Shown: positions 24,285 to 34,298 of the stretch, in pieces
Layout: each line of letters opens with the position of its first letter
Position numbering within the stretch: the stretch's first letter is position 1
Source of the DNA: an uncultured Oscillospiraceae bacterium
GTDB taxonomy: Bacteria; Bacillota; Clostridia; Oscillospirales; Acutalibacteraceae
NCBI GenBank assembly: GCA_900544715.1
Contig: UQWL01000001.1
Span: forward strand, 186,001-250,000
Length of the DNA: 64,000 bases
Direction: 5' to 3'
Translations under genes and position numbers: made by a program
Notes under the pieces: generated by a model
The model's input: the letters and a program-made list of their open reading frames with translations, nothing else
The model's database searches: none
Told to the model about the DNA's origin: nothing

Positions 24285-24935
24285 ATGAAAATATTTCAAA
24301 AGATTTTGTATGTATGCTTGCTCATTGCCCCCTTTCTTTTATCGGCCCTTTTTTATTCCAGATATCCAGATCAAGTTGCCGTGCACTGGAATTCCCAGGG
24401 GATAGCCGACAGCTTTGTCTCAAGAAATTTTGCAGCATGGGGAATCCCAGCGATTCTATTGGCCATTGTGATATTTTTTCAGATGTCTCGTCAGAACCGT
24501 ACAGATCAAAACGGAAAAGTGGATCTTTTATTTGCAATCGGAACTTGGGGAGTTGCCGCTGTCCCCATCATCGTACAAAGCGTTATTTTATTCATGGTTG
24601 GAGAACTTGTATTTAAGTGGGGCTTTCTTATCAGCATCTTTTTTGGAGTGCTCATGGTTTTGACAGGGATATTCATTCCGAGGCTGGAAGATAAAATTTC
24701 AGCGGCGTATGCCACTTCTTGGGCAGCCTCTGATCCAGTGAATAAAAAAGCAACGCTCCAATGCGCCAGCATCGTTTGGACAATTTGTGGTATTTTGATA
24801 TGCCTATCCGTTTTTCTGCTGGTTCATCCCATCGTCGTTGGAAGGATAGATATTTTGGTGTTTTCTTGTATACTGTTCATTCCAAGGTTTTATTCATTAT
24901 ATTATTTTAAGAAATACGGAAAGAAAAATAAATGA
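24285..24935 (+). CDS. SdpI/DUF1648-family membrane protein
   Basis: 216 residues with about six membrane helices. The DUF1648 signature is plain near the N-terminus: YPDQVAVHWNSQGIADSFVSRNFAAWGIPAIL. In Bacillus subtilis SdpI gives immunity to the SdpC toxin and signals to SdpR; many relatives are of unknown role. The ATG at 24285 has AGAGGAA 6 nt upstream. The gene is AT-rich compared with its neighbours and lies in the same odd patch as the Rieske remnant, which suggests acquisition. No SdpC-like toxin or SdpR-like regulator is adjacent. Confidence 0.8.
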   Translation: MKIFQKILYVCLLIAPFLLSALFYSRYPDQVAVHWNSQGIADSFVSRNFAAWGIPAILLAIVIFFQMSRQNRTDQNGKVDLLFAIGTWGVAAVPIIVQSVILFMVGELVFKWGFLISIFFGVLMVLTGIFIPRLEDKISAAYATSWAASDPVNKKATLQCASIVWTICGILICLSVFLLVHPIVVGRIDILVFSCILFIPRFYSLYYFKKYGKKNK

Positions 24936-24967
24936 GCTTTTTTATACCAAAAATTTTTACTTACCGC

Positions 24968-24996
24968 TTGACAACCGCCCATCCCGGCGTTATAAT
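24968..24996 (+). promoter_or_regulatory. Consensus SigA promoter of the T-box operon
   Basis: Perfect TTGACA (24968-24973) and perfect TATAAT (24991-24996) with the ideal 17-nt spacer; the leader RNA would start near 25003. The promoter looks constitutively strong, leaving control to the T-box. Confidence 0.9.
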
Positions 24997-25002
24997 GCAT
25001 CC

Positions 25003-25272
25003 AACATCGTTTATATGGTCTTCCAATTCGAAATGCATGGACAGAGACGTCTGTTATCCTCCCTGCTTTCAGAGAGCCCGTGGTTGGTGAGAACGGGTGG
25101 CAGCGGTAACAGGAATCACTCTTGAGCAGGGGTCTGAAAGCCTTCGGGCGAGTAAGCGCCTTCGTCGGGCCGCGTTAAGGCCAGGGGCTTGTTGGAGCCT
25201 TGAAGGGCGTTTCCGCCGGGCAGATTGCCGGGAAAATGCTGAATTTGGGTGGTACCGCGGGTTTTGCTGATC
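25003..25272 (+). ncRNA. T-box leader, isoleucine type (specifier ATC)
   Basis: The T-box sequence GGGTGGTACCGCG is at 25248-25260, just before a terminator. Stem I is recognisable upstream: CTGTTA (25051-25056)/TAACAG, the AGAGA bulge (25071-25075) and the apical GTGGTTGGTGAGAA loop. Aligning the ACTCTTGAGC segment with the AUUCUUGAGC segment of the known glyQS T-box places the specifier at ATC (25114-25116), isoleucine. The antiterminator bulge TGGT pairs with a tRNA ending in ACCA, as for tRNA-Ile, whereas Ser or Asn (discriminator G) would need TGGC; this argues against the overlapping readings TCA and AAT. Uncharged tRNA-Ile should turn the operon on. Confidence 0.92.
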
Positions 25273-25309
25273 AAATCCCGCCCCAAGGAATACTTGGGGC
25301 GGGATTTTT
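25273..25309 (+). terminator. T-box controlled terminator
   Basis: A 15-bp perfect stem (25273-25287 with 25293-25307), 5-nt loop, closing in TTTTT. It is the alternative to the antiterminator formed by the T-box sequence. Confidence 0.95.
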
Positions 25310-25358
25310 GATTTTTATTTTTAGAGCAATTGATTTTATAGAAAGGGTGATTGTAAGA

Positions 25359-25940
25359 ATGGAACTGAAACTGACGGAGGTCGCGGAGCGCATCCGCACA
25401 CTGCGGGAGATTATGGGCTTTACCACACAGGAGATGGCCGATACCATCGGCTGCACCGTTGCGGAGTACGAGGCGGCGGAAAACGGCGAGACGGATTTCT
25501 CCTTCACCTTTTTGTTCAAATGCGCTGACAAGTTCGGCGTGGATATGATCGAAATTTTGACGGGCGAAAATCCGCACCTGCTCTTCTATTCCATCGTCCG
25601 CAAGGGCGAGGGCCTGCCGATCAAGCGCCGCTCCGGCTTTGATTATTATCATCTGGCCCCGTATCTCAAGGGCAAATTCTGCGAGCCGTTCCTCGTCACT
25701 GCGCCTTACAAGGAGGAGGAGCAGGAGAAGCCGATTGAGCTCTCCACCCACGAGGGGCAGGAGTTCGATTTCATCCTCAAGGGCTCGCTCAAGGCACAGT
25801 TTGAAAACCACACGGAAATCCTCCATGAGGGCGACAGCGTCATCTATGATTCCTCCCACGGCCACGGCATGATCGCAACCGGCGGCGAGGACTGCCTGTT
25901 CCTTGCGATTATCCTCAAGGTGCAGGACGAAAAGAAATAA
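25359..25940 (+). CDS. XRE-family regulator with C-terminal cupin domain
   Basis: 193 residues. An N-terminal helix-turn-helix (residues ~8-62: ERIRTLREIMGFTTQEMADTIGCTVAEYEAAENG) is joined to a cupin (STHEGQEFDFILKGSLKAQF, HEGDSVIYDSSHGHGM). Cupin-fused XRE regulators commonly sense small acids or amino-acid catabolites. The ATG at 25359 follows GAAAGGG. It is the first gene behind the isoleucine T-box and lies 36 nt before an acyl-CoA synthetase, so it probably regulates or senses the substrate of that enzyme. Confidence 0.88.
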   Translation: MELKLTEVAERIRTLREIMGFTTQEMADTIGCTVAEYEAAENGETDFSFTFLFKCADKFGVDMIEILTGENPHLLFYSIVRKGEGLPIKRRSGFDYYHLAPYLKGKFCEPFLVTAPYKEEEQEKPIELSTHEGQEFDFILKGSLKAQFENHTEILHEGDSVIYDSSHGHGMIATGGEDCLFLAIILKVQDEKK

Positions 25941-25976
25941 CGCAATCATTTTATCTTTGAAACGGAGGAGCTTCCC

Positions 25977-27632
<1,656 letters not shown>

Positions 27633-27660
27633 AATAAAGACGGTATAGCCAGCAGAAAAT

Positions 27661-27713
27661 GACGCAGACAGGATTTTTTCGATTTAGAGAAGAAATCCGT
27701 GTCTGCGTCGTTT
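27661..27713 (+). terminator. Terminator of the T-box operon
   Basis: GACGCAGACAGGATTT (27661-27676) pairs with 27693-27709 apart from one bulged G; GTTTT follows. Confidence 0.85.
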
Positions 27714-28114
27714 TGATCTGTTACTTGATCCGGCCTGTATGTTTTGAATGTGTTCTTTTGGACCGATGGTTCTCATGCGCTTGGAAAGGTTGCATAACGT
27801 TTTGCCTCGCGTCAATGATATTCCATATTGAAAGGATATGCAAACTGATAGAATGCTATTGCTCGATATAAGATTGTTTTAAATCAGTGGGCAATGTTCT
27901 ATTATTGTTTACGGGGTAAGGCCATAAAGAAACGTGCAAATAATGTGGACAATATTTTTTCATTTAAAATACCTGTATCTCTTTACCTGTTTTCTTTGCC
28001 TTTTTATAAATTCCTACAGAATGGGAATATTTCTTATTTAACGAGACTATTCTATCATTCCTTGGGATAAAATTAAGTATATTCAAAATGATACTTGATA
28101 AATGGGGAATAAAG
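27714..28114. other. AT-rich spacer without a convincing gene
   Basis: About 400 nt, much more AT-rich than the genes before it. Minus-strand and plus-strand ORFs here are short and lack ribosome sites. AAGTAT (28075-28080) and ATACTT (28091-28096) form a small inverted repeat just before the XRE gene and could be its operator. Otherwise I see nothing. Confidence 0.5.
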
Positions 28115-28378
28115 ATGAAAGCAAATAAAGCCGGCGATCGGATCCGAATAGCCAGAGCAATGCACAAATTAAATCAGGACGATTTAGTTGCCCGCCTACA
28201 ACTTGAAGGAATCAACATATCCCGAAATACTATATCAAGAATTGAGGTGGGAGATCGGTACGTTACGGATTTAGAATTGTTCGCATTTGCTAAAGTGTTA
28301 AATGTTTCTGCCGCTTGGCTGTTGGAGGAAACAGACAACCCAAAAACATGGTCGCCTTCCGGTAATTCGGGGGCTTGA
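28115..28378 (+). CDS. Small XRE-family HTH protein
   Basis: 87 residues, almost entirely a helix-turn-helix: AGDRIRIARAMHKLNQDDLVARLQLEGINISRNTISRIEVGDRYVTDLELFAFAKVLNVSAAWLLEE. The start is the ATG at 28115 after AAATGGGGAATAAAG. The AT-rich composition and isolation next to a tRNA gene suggest a remnant of an integrated element, but no integrase or attachment repeat is visible. Confidence 0.8.
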   Translation: MKANKAGDRIRIARAMHKLNQDDLVARLQLEGINISRNTISRIEVGDRYVTDLELFAFAKVLNVSAAWLLEETDNPKTWSPSGNSGA

Positions 28379-28465
28379 ACAAGCCGAAAGCATGGATACA
28401 GATTCCACCAGTCCTCAACCGAAAAGCCCGGATAATGTTTTTTCTTGAACTTTTAAATAAAAAGA

Positions 28466-28505
28466 AAACCCCATAACCACGAAAAACTTCATGGTTATGG
28501 GGTTT
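28466..28505 (-). terminator. Terminator of the tRNA-Val transcript
   Basis: AAACCCCATAACCA (28466-28479) pairs perfectly with 28492-28505; on the minus strand it continues into TTTCTTTTTAT, 4 nt past the tRNA CCA end. Confidence 0.88.
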
Positions 28506-28509
28506 CTTC

Positions 28510-28585
28510 TGGTGGACGTTAACGGACTCGAACCGCTGACCCTTCGCACGTCAAGCGAATGCTCTACCAGCTGAGCTAAACGTCC
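28510..28585 (-). tRNA. tRNA-Val (anticodon GAC)
   Basis: Reading the minus strand: acceptor GGACGTT pairs with AACGTCC, D-arm GCTC..GAGC, anticodon stem TTCGC/GCGAA with loop TTGACGT (anticodon GAC, valine codons GTC/GTT), variable loop, T-arm with TTCGAGT, discriminator A and an encoded CCA. It is a complete 76-nt tRNA. Confidence 0.95.
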
Positions 28586-28714
28586 GTGCCTGCATTTCCC
28601 AGTGGGAACGACTGCGTGTCCTCCCCTTCCTGAGCGCGAGATTTATTATATCGGATCGCAGGAGGAAATGCAAGCCCTTTTTCAATTTTTTCAAAAAATT
28701 TTTCCTATGTTCCG

Positions 28715-29005
28715 CTACAGGATCACATTCAAAACCAGCAGAAGAATTACCCCCGCCGTGCCGCCCAGGGAGCTGATGCCGAGCGTCCACCAGTTGACGG
28801 CGAGCGTTACGCCCGTCAGCGTGCCCAGGACGTTGACCGCAAACAGCGCCGCAACGCCCTGCAAAACGCTCATCAGCAGCGCTTTGATTGCATGGCCGGA
28901 GCGCAGCATTGCGCCCAGAATCACGAGTGCCGCCGCGATCCCGGCCACATAGAGAGTAACCGTCAGGCCTATCCCATCGTATCCATCCTTCCGTTTGCGC
29001 CCCAT
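28715..29005 (-). CDS. bofA: BofA-family sigma-K processing inhibitor-like protein
   Basis: 96 residues with two to three hydrophobic segments. The C-terminal half (LQGVAALFAVNVLGTLTGVTLAVNWWTLGISSLGGTAGVILLLVLN) carries the BofA pattern of a small-residue helix, an N-rich turn and a final GxxGVILL helix. In Bacillus BofA holds the SpoIVFB protease inactive in the forespore outer membrane. It follows the DUF2508 gene with a 37-nt overlap, the same yaaL-bofA order as in B. subtilis. Confidence 0.82.
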   Translation of the reverse strand: MGRKRKDGYDGIGLTVTLYVAGIAAALVILGAMLRSGHAIKALLMSVLQGVAALFAVNVLGTLTGVTLAVNWWTLGISSLGGTAGVILLLVLNVIL

Positions 29006-29265
29006 ACGGGCTTGATCGCTGCGCCGTGGAGATCCCGCTCTTTTGCAATCCGCAGCAGGTACCGGTAACGGGCCTTGAGCGCTTCCAATTCATAGATAGC
29101 GGCCTCCACCAGATCTGCGTCCTCCTCATATTCAAAGCGGGCGTATGCTGTATCGATCCTCCGGCAGATCTCCCTGATATCCCCGATCAGCTTTTCCTCC
29201 GGCGTCGGTTCTACTGGCGTTTTTCGCACCTTTTCCAAAACGGTGAGCTTGAAGTTACTATCCAC
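28969..29265 (-). CDS. yaaL: DUF2508 (YaaL-like) protein
   Basis: 98 residues, starting at a GTG with GGAGG 10 nt upstream. Small, charged, helical: DIREICRRIDTAYARFEYEEDADLVEAAIYELEALKARYRYLLRIAKE is the DUF2508 pattern seen in B. subtilis YaaL, next to recR and bofA. Its function is not known. The minus-strand promoter TTGTCC, 16 nt, TATAAC lies just upstream. recR is not in the window. Confidence 0.82.
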   Translation of the reverse strand: MDSNFKLTVLEKVRKTPVEPTPEEKLIGDIREICRRIDTAYARFEYEEDADLVEAAIYELEALKARYRYLLRIAKERDLHGAAIKPVWGANGRMDTMG

Positions 29266-29409
29266 GAATCATCAGCCTCCCTGTTATATTTATGAAATAT
29301 TATTGGACAAATATACCGCACGCTATTCATATATTTTTTGCCGCCTTGATTGGTTATCCGCCATACGGATGAATATACTAAAAGGGAGAATCAAACGGAT
29401 AAGTGGGTG

Positions 29410-29616
29410 ATGAGGATGGAATACAATTGTTCAAAGCCCAGGGAGCAGTACTGCTGGGTGGTTGGACATAACGTTGTTATGGAAGAGCGACTCGACGCCA
29501 ACCACAACCGGCAGCTGCACTGCATGCATGCCGACCGCTGTGAGAAGAAAGGTGGCTGTAAAAACCGCTTTTTGACGGGAGAAAATAGCGCCCGGCAGGC
29601 CGTCAAGCCAGATTGA
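29410..29616 (+). CDS. Small cysteine-rich protein, unknown
   Basis: About 68 residues with six cysteines: CSKPREQYCW, then HCMHADRCEKKGGCKNRF. The last four (C-x5-C-x5-C pattern with neighbouring histidines) could bind zinc or iron. No family recognised. The promoter TTGGTT (29350-29355), 18 nt, TATACT lies upstream and a terminator closes the gene, so it is a stand-alone transcript. The ribosome site is poor (AAGTGGGTG directly before the ATG), so the exact start is uncertain. Confidence 0.55.
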   Translation: MRMEYNCSKPREQYCWVVGHNVVMEERLDANHNRQLHCMHADRCEKKGGCKNRFLTGENSARQAVKPD

Positions 29617-29644
29617 CCGCCCCGATTTCGCGCCCCTCAACCCC

Positions 29645-29689
29645 GGTCCGTTTTGCGCAGCAAAAAAATGCGCCAAACGGGCCTTTTTT
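29645..29689 (+). terminator. Terminator of the small cysteine-rich gene
   Basis: A 15-bp stem with one mismatch (29645-29659 with 29669-29683) and a T run at 29684-29689. Confidence 0.85.
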
Positions 29690-29690
29690 C

Positions 29691-29719
29691 TTGCAAACAG
29701 GCGGCGCCTTTGCTACAAT
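29691..29719 (+). promoter_or_regulatory. Promoter of the GH-D-like gene
   Basis: TTGCAA (29691-29696), 17-nt spacer, TACAAT (29714-29719). Confidence 0.65.
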
Positions 29720-29812
29720 AAAGGGCAGTTTCAGCAAACGTAATTTGACGGATGCGGGAATCAGGCAAGCATACAATCACCGAACATTTTTCGGCCTCTG
29801 CGAAAGGATGAA

Positions 29813-32650
29813 ATGATTTTTATGAGCTTTCAACCGTTTACCACAGCGTCCCAATCCTTTGCGCCCGTGCAGGAAACCGTGGAAGGCGGCGTCTATCTGC
29901 GCCTGTCGGAGCAGGGCGTCATCCTTGGAAACGGGTATTTTTCACGCACGTATCAAACAATGGGCGGCAGGCTGTCGGCCGGCGGCATCCTGAACCGACG
30001 GGTGGATGGCGCGGCGGCGGAGTATCTGCCGGGGGAGGCCTCCCAGGAATTTATTCTACGCTTTGTATCCGGGCGGAAAAGGGCGGCGCTGTCTGCCGGT
30101 GATCTCACGATTGATTCCCTTTCCTATGCCGATGTATCCGGCGGAAAGGCGCTGTGCATCTCCTTTCAGCCGTCTGCCGTACTCGGCCTGCCGGTAACGG
30201 TTCGGCTGGTTGCTGTTTTAAAGGAGCAGGATCATTTCCTGCGCGAATACATAGAGGTTTCCGTGCCGGAGCAGCAGGCGGACTCGCTTACGCTCGATTC
30301 ACTCGACCTTCTGTCGTTCCATGTGCAGCAAGGGCAAAAAACCTGGTCTCGGCCGGAGATGGAGCCCGCCAATATCTCCGGCTTCCACATGGGGCTCGGC
30401 CAGCCGGTTTACCTCGGCAGCCTGTTTTTGGGCTGTGAGTTCCCGGCGGCGGATACGCGCATCGAGGAGCATACGGCGCGCACACGGTATTATTCCGGCA
30501 AGCCCTTTTCACACCTGAAAAAGACGGACGGCGTGTTTCTCTCCTGGCCTGCCGTGCTTGGTGCGGCGCGCAGCGACGACAGGGAAGTGCTGCAAAGCGA
30601 TTTTTTCTGCTATATCGAAACGATTTCCACCAAAACAGAATTTCGCAAGCAATATAACTCCTGGTATGACCATATGCTGGACATCACGTCGGAAAACATC
30701 GTCGGCTCTTTTTATGAAATCGAAAAGGGCCTAACGCAGCACGGCGTGGCCCCCATGGACGCCTATGTGGTGGATGATGGATGGAATGATTACAGCAAGG
30801 GCTTTTGGTGCTTTAATGAAAAGTTCCCGCAGGAGCTGTATCCCAGCGCGGCGCTTGCCAAAAAATTTGCCTCTCATTTTGGCCTCTGGCTCGGCCCGCG
30901 CGGCGGCTATACCATGGATACGCCGCGGTTTGCAAAGCATATCCAAAAGGCGGGGAACGGCTTTAGAAATCCGAAATCCAAAGATATTTGCGTGGCGGCC
31001 CCAGTCTATCAGCAGGGCGTCAAAAAGCTGTTCCTCGATTTCATGCAGCGGTTTGATCTCAATTATTGGAAGCTCGATGGCTTCGCCCTGCGTCCCTGCC
31101 CGAAGAAAAGGCACGGCCACATGACTGGCGGCGAGCACGATATGTATTTCACCACAGAGCTGTGGGAGAACTGGACGGATATTTTCACCGAGATGCGTCG
31201 CCAGCGTGAGGAGCAGGGGAAGAGCCTGTGGATCAATTTCACCTGCTATGTCAATCCCAGCCCGTGGTTTTTGCAGTGGGTCAATTCCATCTGGATGCAG
31301 AATAGCGGCGACCACTCCTTCCAGATCCCGTCAAAGGGCGGCTCCAAGCAGGATTCGGATGTTGACCGGATGATGACATACCGCGACGACCGGTATTTTG
31401 ATTTTGTATATACGCGCGAGCTTCAATTCCCGCTGGCGCATCTGTATAATCACGACCCAATCTATGGCAACACGGTGAAATCCCCCCGCACGAAGCAAAC
31501 CATTCAGGCGACCACGGAGGAATTCCGCAACTATCTCTATCAGCTCGCCGCGCGCGGTACCTCCTTCTGGGAGCTCTATTTCAGCTTTCACATGTTGGAT
31601 GAGGAAAAATGGGAGATCTGCGCGGAGGTGCTCCGCTGGGCGGAGGCGCATTTCCACATCCTGCGCAACGCGAAGCTCATCGGCAAAACGCCCGCGGGAG
31701 GCGACGTTTACGGCTATTCGGCGTGGGATGGCGCAGAGGGGATCGTTTCTCTGCGCAACCCGGCGAATTTCCAACAGGAATACGAAATCACGCTGAACCG
31801 GCTCATCGGCGTGAAAGAAGGCGCGGCGGATATGGGCTGCACGCAGGTGCTGCCCTATGCGGCCAAGCCGGATGGCAAGGCCTACCGGTATGGAGACGGG
31901 GTGAAGCTCACGCTCGCCCCACACGAGGTGCGGATTTTGCGCTTCGGCGCGCCGGACCGTCAGGCGGCCAGGCTGCATGTGGCCAAAGCGGCGGCAGGCA
32001 ATGCGGTCAGCCTTTGCTTTGATAAGCGCGTCAGCACCGAGGGCGCGCGGGTGCTCTTGAACGGCGTGCAGGCAAAGCTCACGCTCTGTGCGGATTATCA
32101 TACGGTGATCGCCGCGTGCCAGGAGGCGTTCAAGCCCTATGAGGCGGTGCAGATCGAAGCGGCCCTTACAGACTGCGCAGGCAATGCGGTCAAGGAAACG
32201 GCGCAGGTGGTTTATTACCCGGATGATCTGATCTTCCGCGCGGATGCGCAGCCGGGTGCGGTGCTGGCTGAACGCGGCATAGAGGGGGAGGGGGATTTCA
32301 CGCTGGCCTTCCCGCTCTCCACAGAGGATGCGGATGCGGTGCTGCTCGCCCAGGACGGCGCGTTTACCGCCGCTGTCGATGTGGATGGAACGCTTCGTTT
32401 TACCGTAGGGAGCGTATGCGTTGCCTCCACCAAGCCGGTCAACGATGGAAAGCGGCGCAGCGTTACCGCCCTGCGGGAGAAAAACGGAATGCTCAAGCTC
32501 TACCTCGACGGCGCGCTTGACGCCTCCGCCTATTGCGCGGAGGCTATCAATGAGGCGTTGCCAGCGGGTGAGGTGAGGGCGGAGAAGCTCCCCGGCGGAA
32601 CGGTGCGTCTTATCAACCGTGCGCTTGCCTTTGATGAGATTGCGAAGTAA
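29813..32650 (+). CDS. Clan GH-D-like glycosidase with C-terminal LamG-like domain
   Basis: 945 residues, no signal peptide. After an N-terminal beta domain (~280 residues) a TIM-barrel follows with motifs reminiscent of GH36/GH27/GH31-type retaining enzymes: SWYDHMLD, DAYVVDDGWNDYSKGFWCFNEKFP, FGLWLGPRGGY and YWKLDGFALRPCP, where the KxD aspartate would be the nucleophile. The last ~180 residues (LIFRADAQPGAVLAERGIEGEGDFTLAF...KLYLDG) look like a LamG/concanavalin-type sugar-binding domain. An alpha-galactosidase or alpha-N-acetylgalactosaminidase activity is plausible, not proven. GAAAGG lies 5 nt before the ATG at 29813. Confidence 0.72.
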   Translation: MIFMSFQPFTTASQSFAPVQETVEGGVYLRLSEQGVILGNGYFSRTYQTMGGRLSAGGILNRRVDGAAAEYLPGEASQEFILRFVSGRKRAALSAGDLTIDSLSYADVSGGKALCISFQPSAVLGLPVTVRLVAVLKEQDHFLREYIEVSVPEQQADSLTLDSLDLLSFHVQQGQKTWSRPEMEPANISGFHMGLGQPVYLGSLFLGCEFPAADTRIEEHTARTRYYSGKPFSHLKKTDGVFLSWPAVLGAARSDDREVLQSDFFCYIETISTKTEFRKQYNSWYDHMLDITSENIVGSFYEIEKGLTQHGVAPMDAYVVDDGWNDYSKGFWCFNEKFPQELYPSAALAKKFASHFGLWLGPRGGYTMDTPRFAKHIQKAGNGFRNPKSKDICVAAPVYQQGVKKLFLDFMQRFDLNYWKLDGFALRPCPKKRHGHMTGGEHDMYFTTELWENWTDIFTEMRRQREEQGKSLWINFTCYVNPSPWFLQWVNSIWMQNSGDHSFQIPSKGGSKQDSDVDRMMTYRDDRYFDFVYTRELQFPLAHLYNHDPIYGNTVKSPRTKQTIQATTEEFRNYLYQLAARGTSFWELYFSFHMLDEEKWEICAEVLRWAEAHFHILRNAKLIGKTPAGGDVYGYSAWDGAEGIVSLRNPANFQQEYEITLNRLIGVKEGAADMGCTQVLPYAAKPDGKAYRYGDGVKLTLAPHEVRILRFGAPDRQAARLHVAKAAAGNAVSLCFDKRVSTEGARVLLNGVQAKLTLCADYHTVIAACQEAFKPYEAVQIEAALTDCAGNAVKETAQVVYYPDDLIFRADAQPGAVLAERGIEGEGDFTLAFPLSTEDADAVLLAQDGAFTAAVDVDGTLRFTVGSVCVASTKPVNDGKRRSVTALREKNGMLKLYLDGALDASAYCAEAINEALPAGEVRAEKLPGGTVRLINRALAFDEIAK

Positions 32651-32662
32651 AGAAAAGATAAA

Positions 32663-32706
32663 AAATACCGCGCGGCATGGCTCCATAGCCATGCCGCGCG
32701 GTATTT
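32663..32706. terminator. Bidirectional terminator between convergent genes
   Basis: A 20-bp perfect stem (32663-32682 with 32687-32706), 4-nt loop, with T runs on both strands, serving the GH-D-like gene and the transglutaminase-like gene. Confidence 0.95.
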
Positions 32707-32725
32707 TTATCATTGATTCGAGTGG

Positions 32726-33559
32726 TTAACGGGTTGGCAGCTCAGCGGAAAATCGCTCCGCCTGCGCTTGGATCACCGGCCCGAATCCGGGCGGGACGCA
32801 GTCGAAGGCTTGGCGATCCTGAAAGGCCTTGACGTTTCTTTTGTCTATCGAATTGTTCCAGGTGGTGATATGGGTCAATGCCGGTCTGACAAAGGATTGG
32901 ATGTAAATATCCTGCAAGCCGTCCGACCCGTTGAGGTCGTAACCTGGGAACCGGGGCGTTCTTCCCTCCATCATTAGCTCCCGCAATTCAAAGGCATCGA
33001 GCGGACGGTCTGCCTCATCCAAAAAATACGTGTGCAAAGAAGGGTCGAAAAGAACCCACTTTTTCAGCTCCCGCGCATACATATGCACCATCAGGTGGCA
33101 TGGCATGTCCTTCCCCTTCTCTTCCTGCGCGATCAAGGCGACTGGGTAGGCCTTTCTTTGCAGAGCCAGCAGGCAGTCCGCCATGGCGATGGCTTTAAAG
33201 CGGCAGTTGATTGCATGGCGGAAGGGCTTGTCGTAAGCATATGCAAGAATTGCGGGGGTACGGTCAAGCACTAGTTTGGACTGCAATCCACAATAATACG
33301 TGTGCGCGGTAAGCCAGTCCATCACCTGGAGCGCGGCGCTGAAATCGTCCGGACCCGGCGCGATTTCAGAAAGGCTGTATTTGTCAAGCAGAACGGGATA
33401 ATCCTCCATCCATTGATACAGACCTTCCTCTTCTGCCTCCTTCATGCCGCTGATCGAGCCGATTTGAAGCGAAGGCATTTTGTCAAGGTCGGTCCTTTGC
33501 AAAAAACGGGCGTAATTTTTCTCGTTTCGTCGAGCCCAGCGATGAATTATTCGTTTCAT
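32726..33559 (-). CDS. Transglutaminase-like cysteine peptidase-fold protein
   Basis: 277 residues. The transglutaminase-like triad pattern is present in order: Cys in HAINCRFKAIAMADCLLA, His in CHLMVHMYARELKKW and Asp in VLFDPSLHTYF. Such bacterial proteins act as peptidases or amidases on peptides or cell-wall material. No signal peptide. The start at 33559 has GGAGG upstream; the open frame extends further but without support. The minus-strand promoter TTGATA, 17 nt, TATAAT is at 33581-33609. Confidence 0.75.
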   Translation of the reverse strand: MKRIIHRWARRNEKNYARFLQRTDLDKMPSLQIGSISGMKEAEEEGLYQWMEDYPVLLDKYSLSEIAPGPDDFSAALQVMDWLTAHTYYCGLQSKLVLDRTPAILAYAYDKPFRHAINCRFKAIAMADCLLALQRKAYPVALIAQEEKGKDMPCHLMVHMYARELKKWVLFDPSLHTYFLDEADRPLDAFELRELMMEGRTPRFPGYDLNGSDGLQDIYIQSFVRPALTHITTWNNSIDKRNVKAFQDRQAFDCVPPGFGPVIQAQAERFSAELPTR

Positions 33560-33580
33560 TTTCACGCCTCCTTGCCTGTG

Positions 33581-33609
33581 ATTATATCTTTTAGAATCAA
33601 TAATATCAA
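33581..33609 (-). promoter_or_regulatory. Promoter of the transglutaminase-like gene
   Basis: Minus strand TTGATA (33604-33609), 17-nt spacer, perfect TATAAT (33581-33586). Confidence 0.7.
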
Positions 33610-33818
33610 TAATAAAATAAATATATTGAACCTTAATGATAAATATTTTAATATTTTTTGCTGAATTTGGCATATAATTTAATCTATATCTTTTAAAACG
33701 CGCTTTTGTACGGCTGCTCCCAAAATCAATTTTGTTGATATACGTTTTCAGAACAGCGTGTTTTGCATAACGGGAAGTGTATAAGCATATAGATTTCCTG
33801 TGCAGGAGGAGGGATGCT

Positions 33819-34259
33819 ATGGCTTTTTCGGATCGCGAGCTGCTGGCCCGTCTGGTGCAGTGCGAGGCGGGAGGGGAAGGCGACGCAGGGATGCAGGGCG
33901 TGGCCGGCGTCGTCATGAACCGCGTCCAGGCGCCGGGAGGGGAATACCAGCGTGTTGGGCAAGGCAGCATCCGCAATATTATCTTTCAGCCTGGCCAGTT
34001 CACCTGTGTGCAGGAATATGTGGGAGGACGGCCGAATCCACAGAACATTTACAACATGCGCCCGGAGGCCATCCATTATGAAATTGCGGATTGGGCAATT
34101 GCTGGCCAAAGGCTCTTTAACGTTGGCCAGGCGCTCTGGTTTTTCAATCCTTTTTCCCCCACGTGCCGCACGTATTTTCCGAGCAATGTCGGCATTTTTA
34201 TCGCACGGATTGTAAACCACTGCTTTTATAACCCGACGGACGCTTATTATCAAACCTGA
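33819..34259 (+). CDS. cwlJ: Spore cortex-lytic hydrolase CwlJ/SleB type
   Basis: 146 residues, only the catalytic Hydrolase_2 domain without a peptidoglycan-binding arm, as in CwlJ. The motif LVQCEAGGEGDAGMQGVAGVVMNRV holds the predicted catalytic glutamate, and IIFQPGQFTC and ALWFFNPF follow. CwlJ degrades cortex during germination. The ATG at 33819 has AGGAGGAGGG upstream. The next gene is a GerQ-like protein, the known partner that keeps CwlJ in the coat, so the pair mirrors the B. subtilis gerQ/cwlJ unit. A GCATA, 16 nt, CATATAGAT stretch at 33765-33794 resembles a mother-cell sigma promoter. Confidence 0.88.
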   Translation: MAFSDRELLARLVQCEAGGEGDAGMQGVAGVVMNRVQAPGGEYQRVGQGSIRNIIFQPGQFTCVQEYVGGRPNPQNIYNMRPEAIHYEIADWAIAGQRLFNVGQALWFFNPFSPTCRTYFPSNVGIFIARIVNHCFYNPTDAYYQT

Positions 34260-34298
34260 CACCGGAAACCGTATTTATCAAATGATCGAAGGAGTGTT

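Noticed and set aside
25113..25117. Reading the T-box specifier as TCA (serine) or AAT (asparagine)
   Set aside because: Alignment to the glyQS leader places ATC in the specifier position and the TGGT bulge requires discriminator A, which fits tRNA-Ile but not tRNA-Ser or tRNA-Asn.
27964..28167. Minus-strand 67-codon ORF divergent from the XRE gene
   Set aside because: Overlaps the XRE start, no Shine-Dalgarno, composition explained by AT-richness.
28088..28585. Integrated element at tRNA-Val
   Set aside because: The AT-rich XRE gene next to the tRNA suggested one, but there is no integrase and no repeat of the tRNA 3' end.
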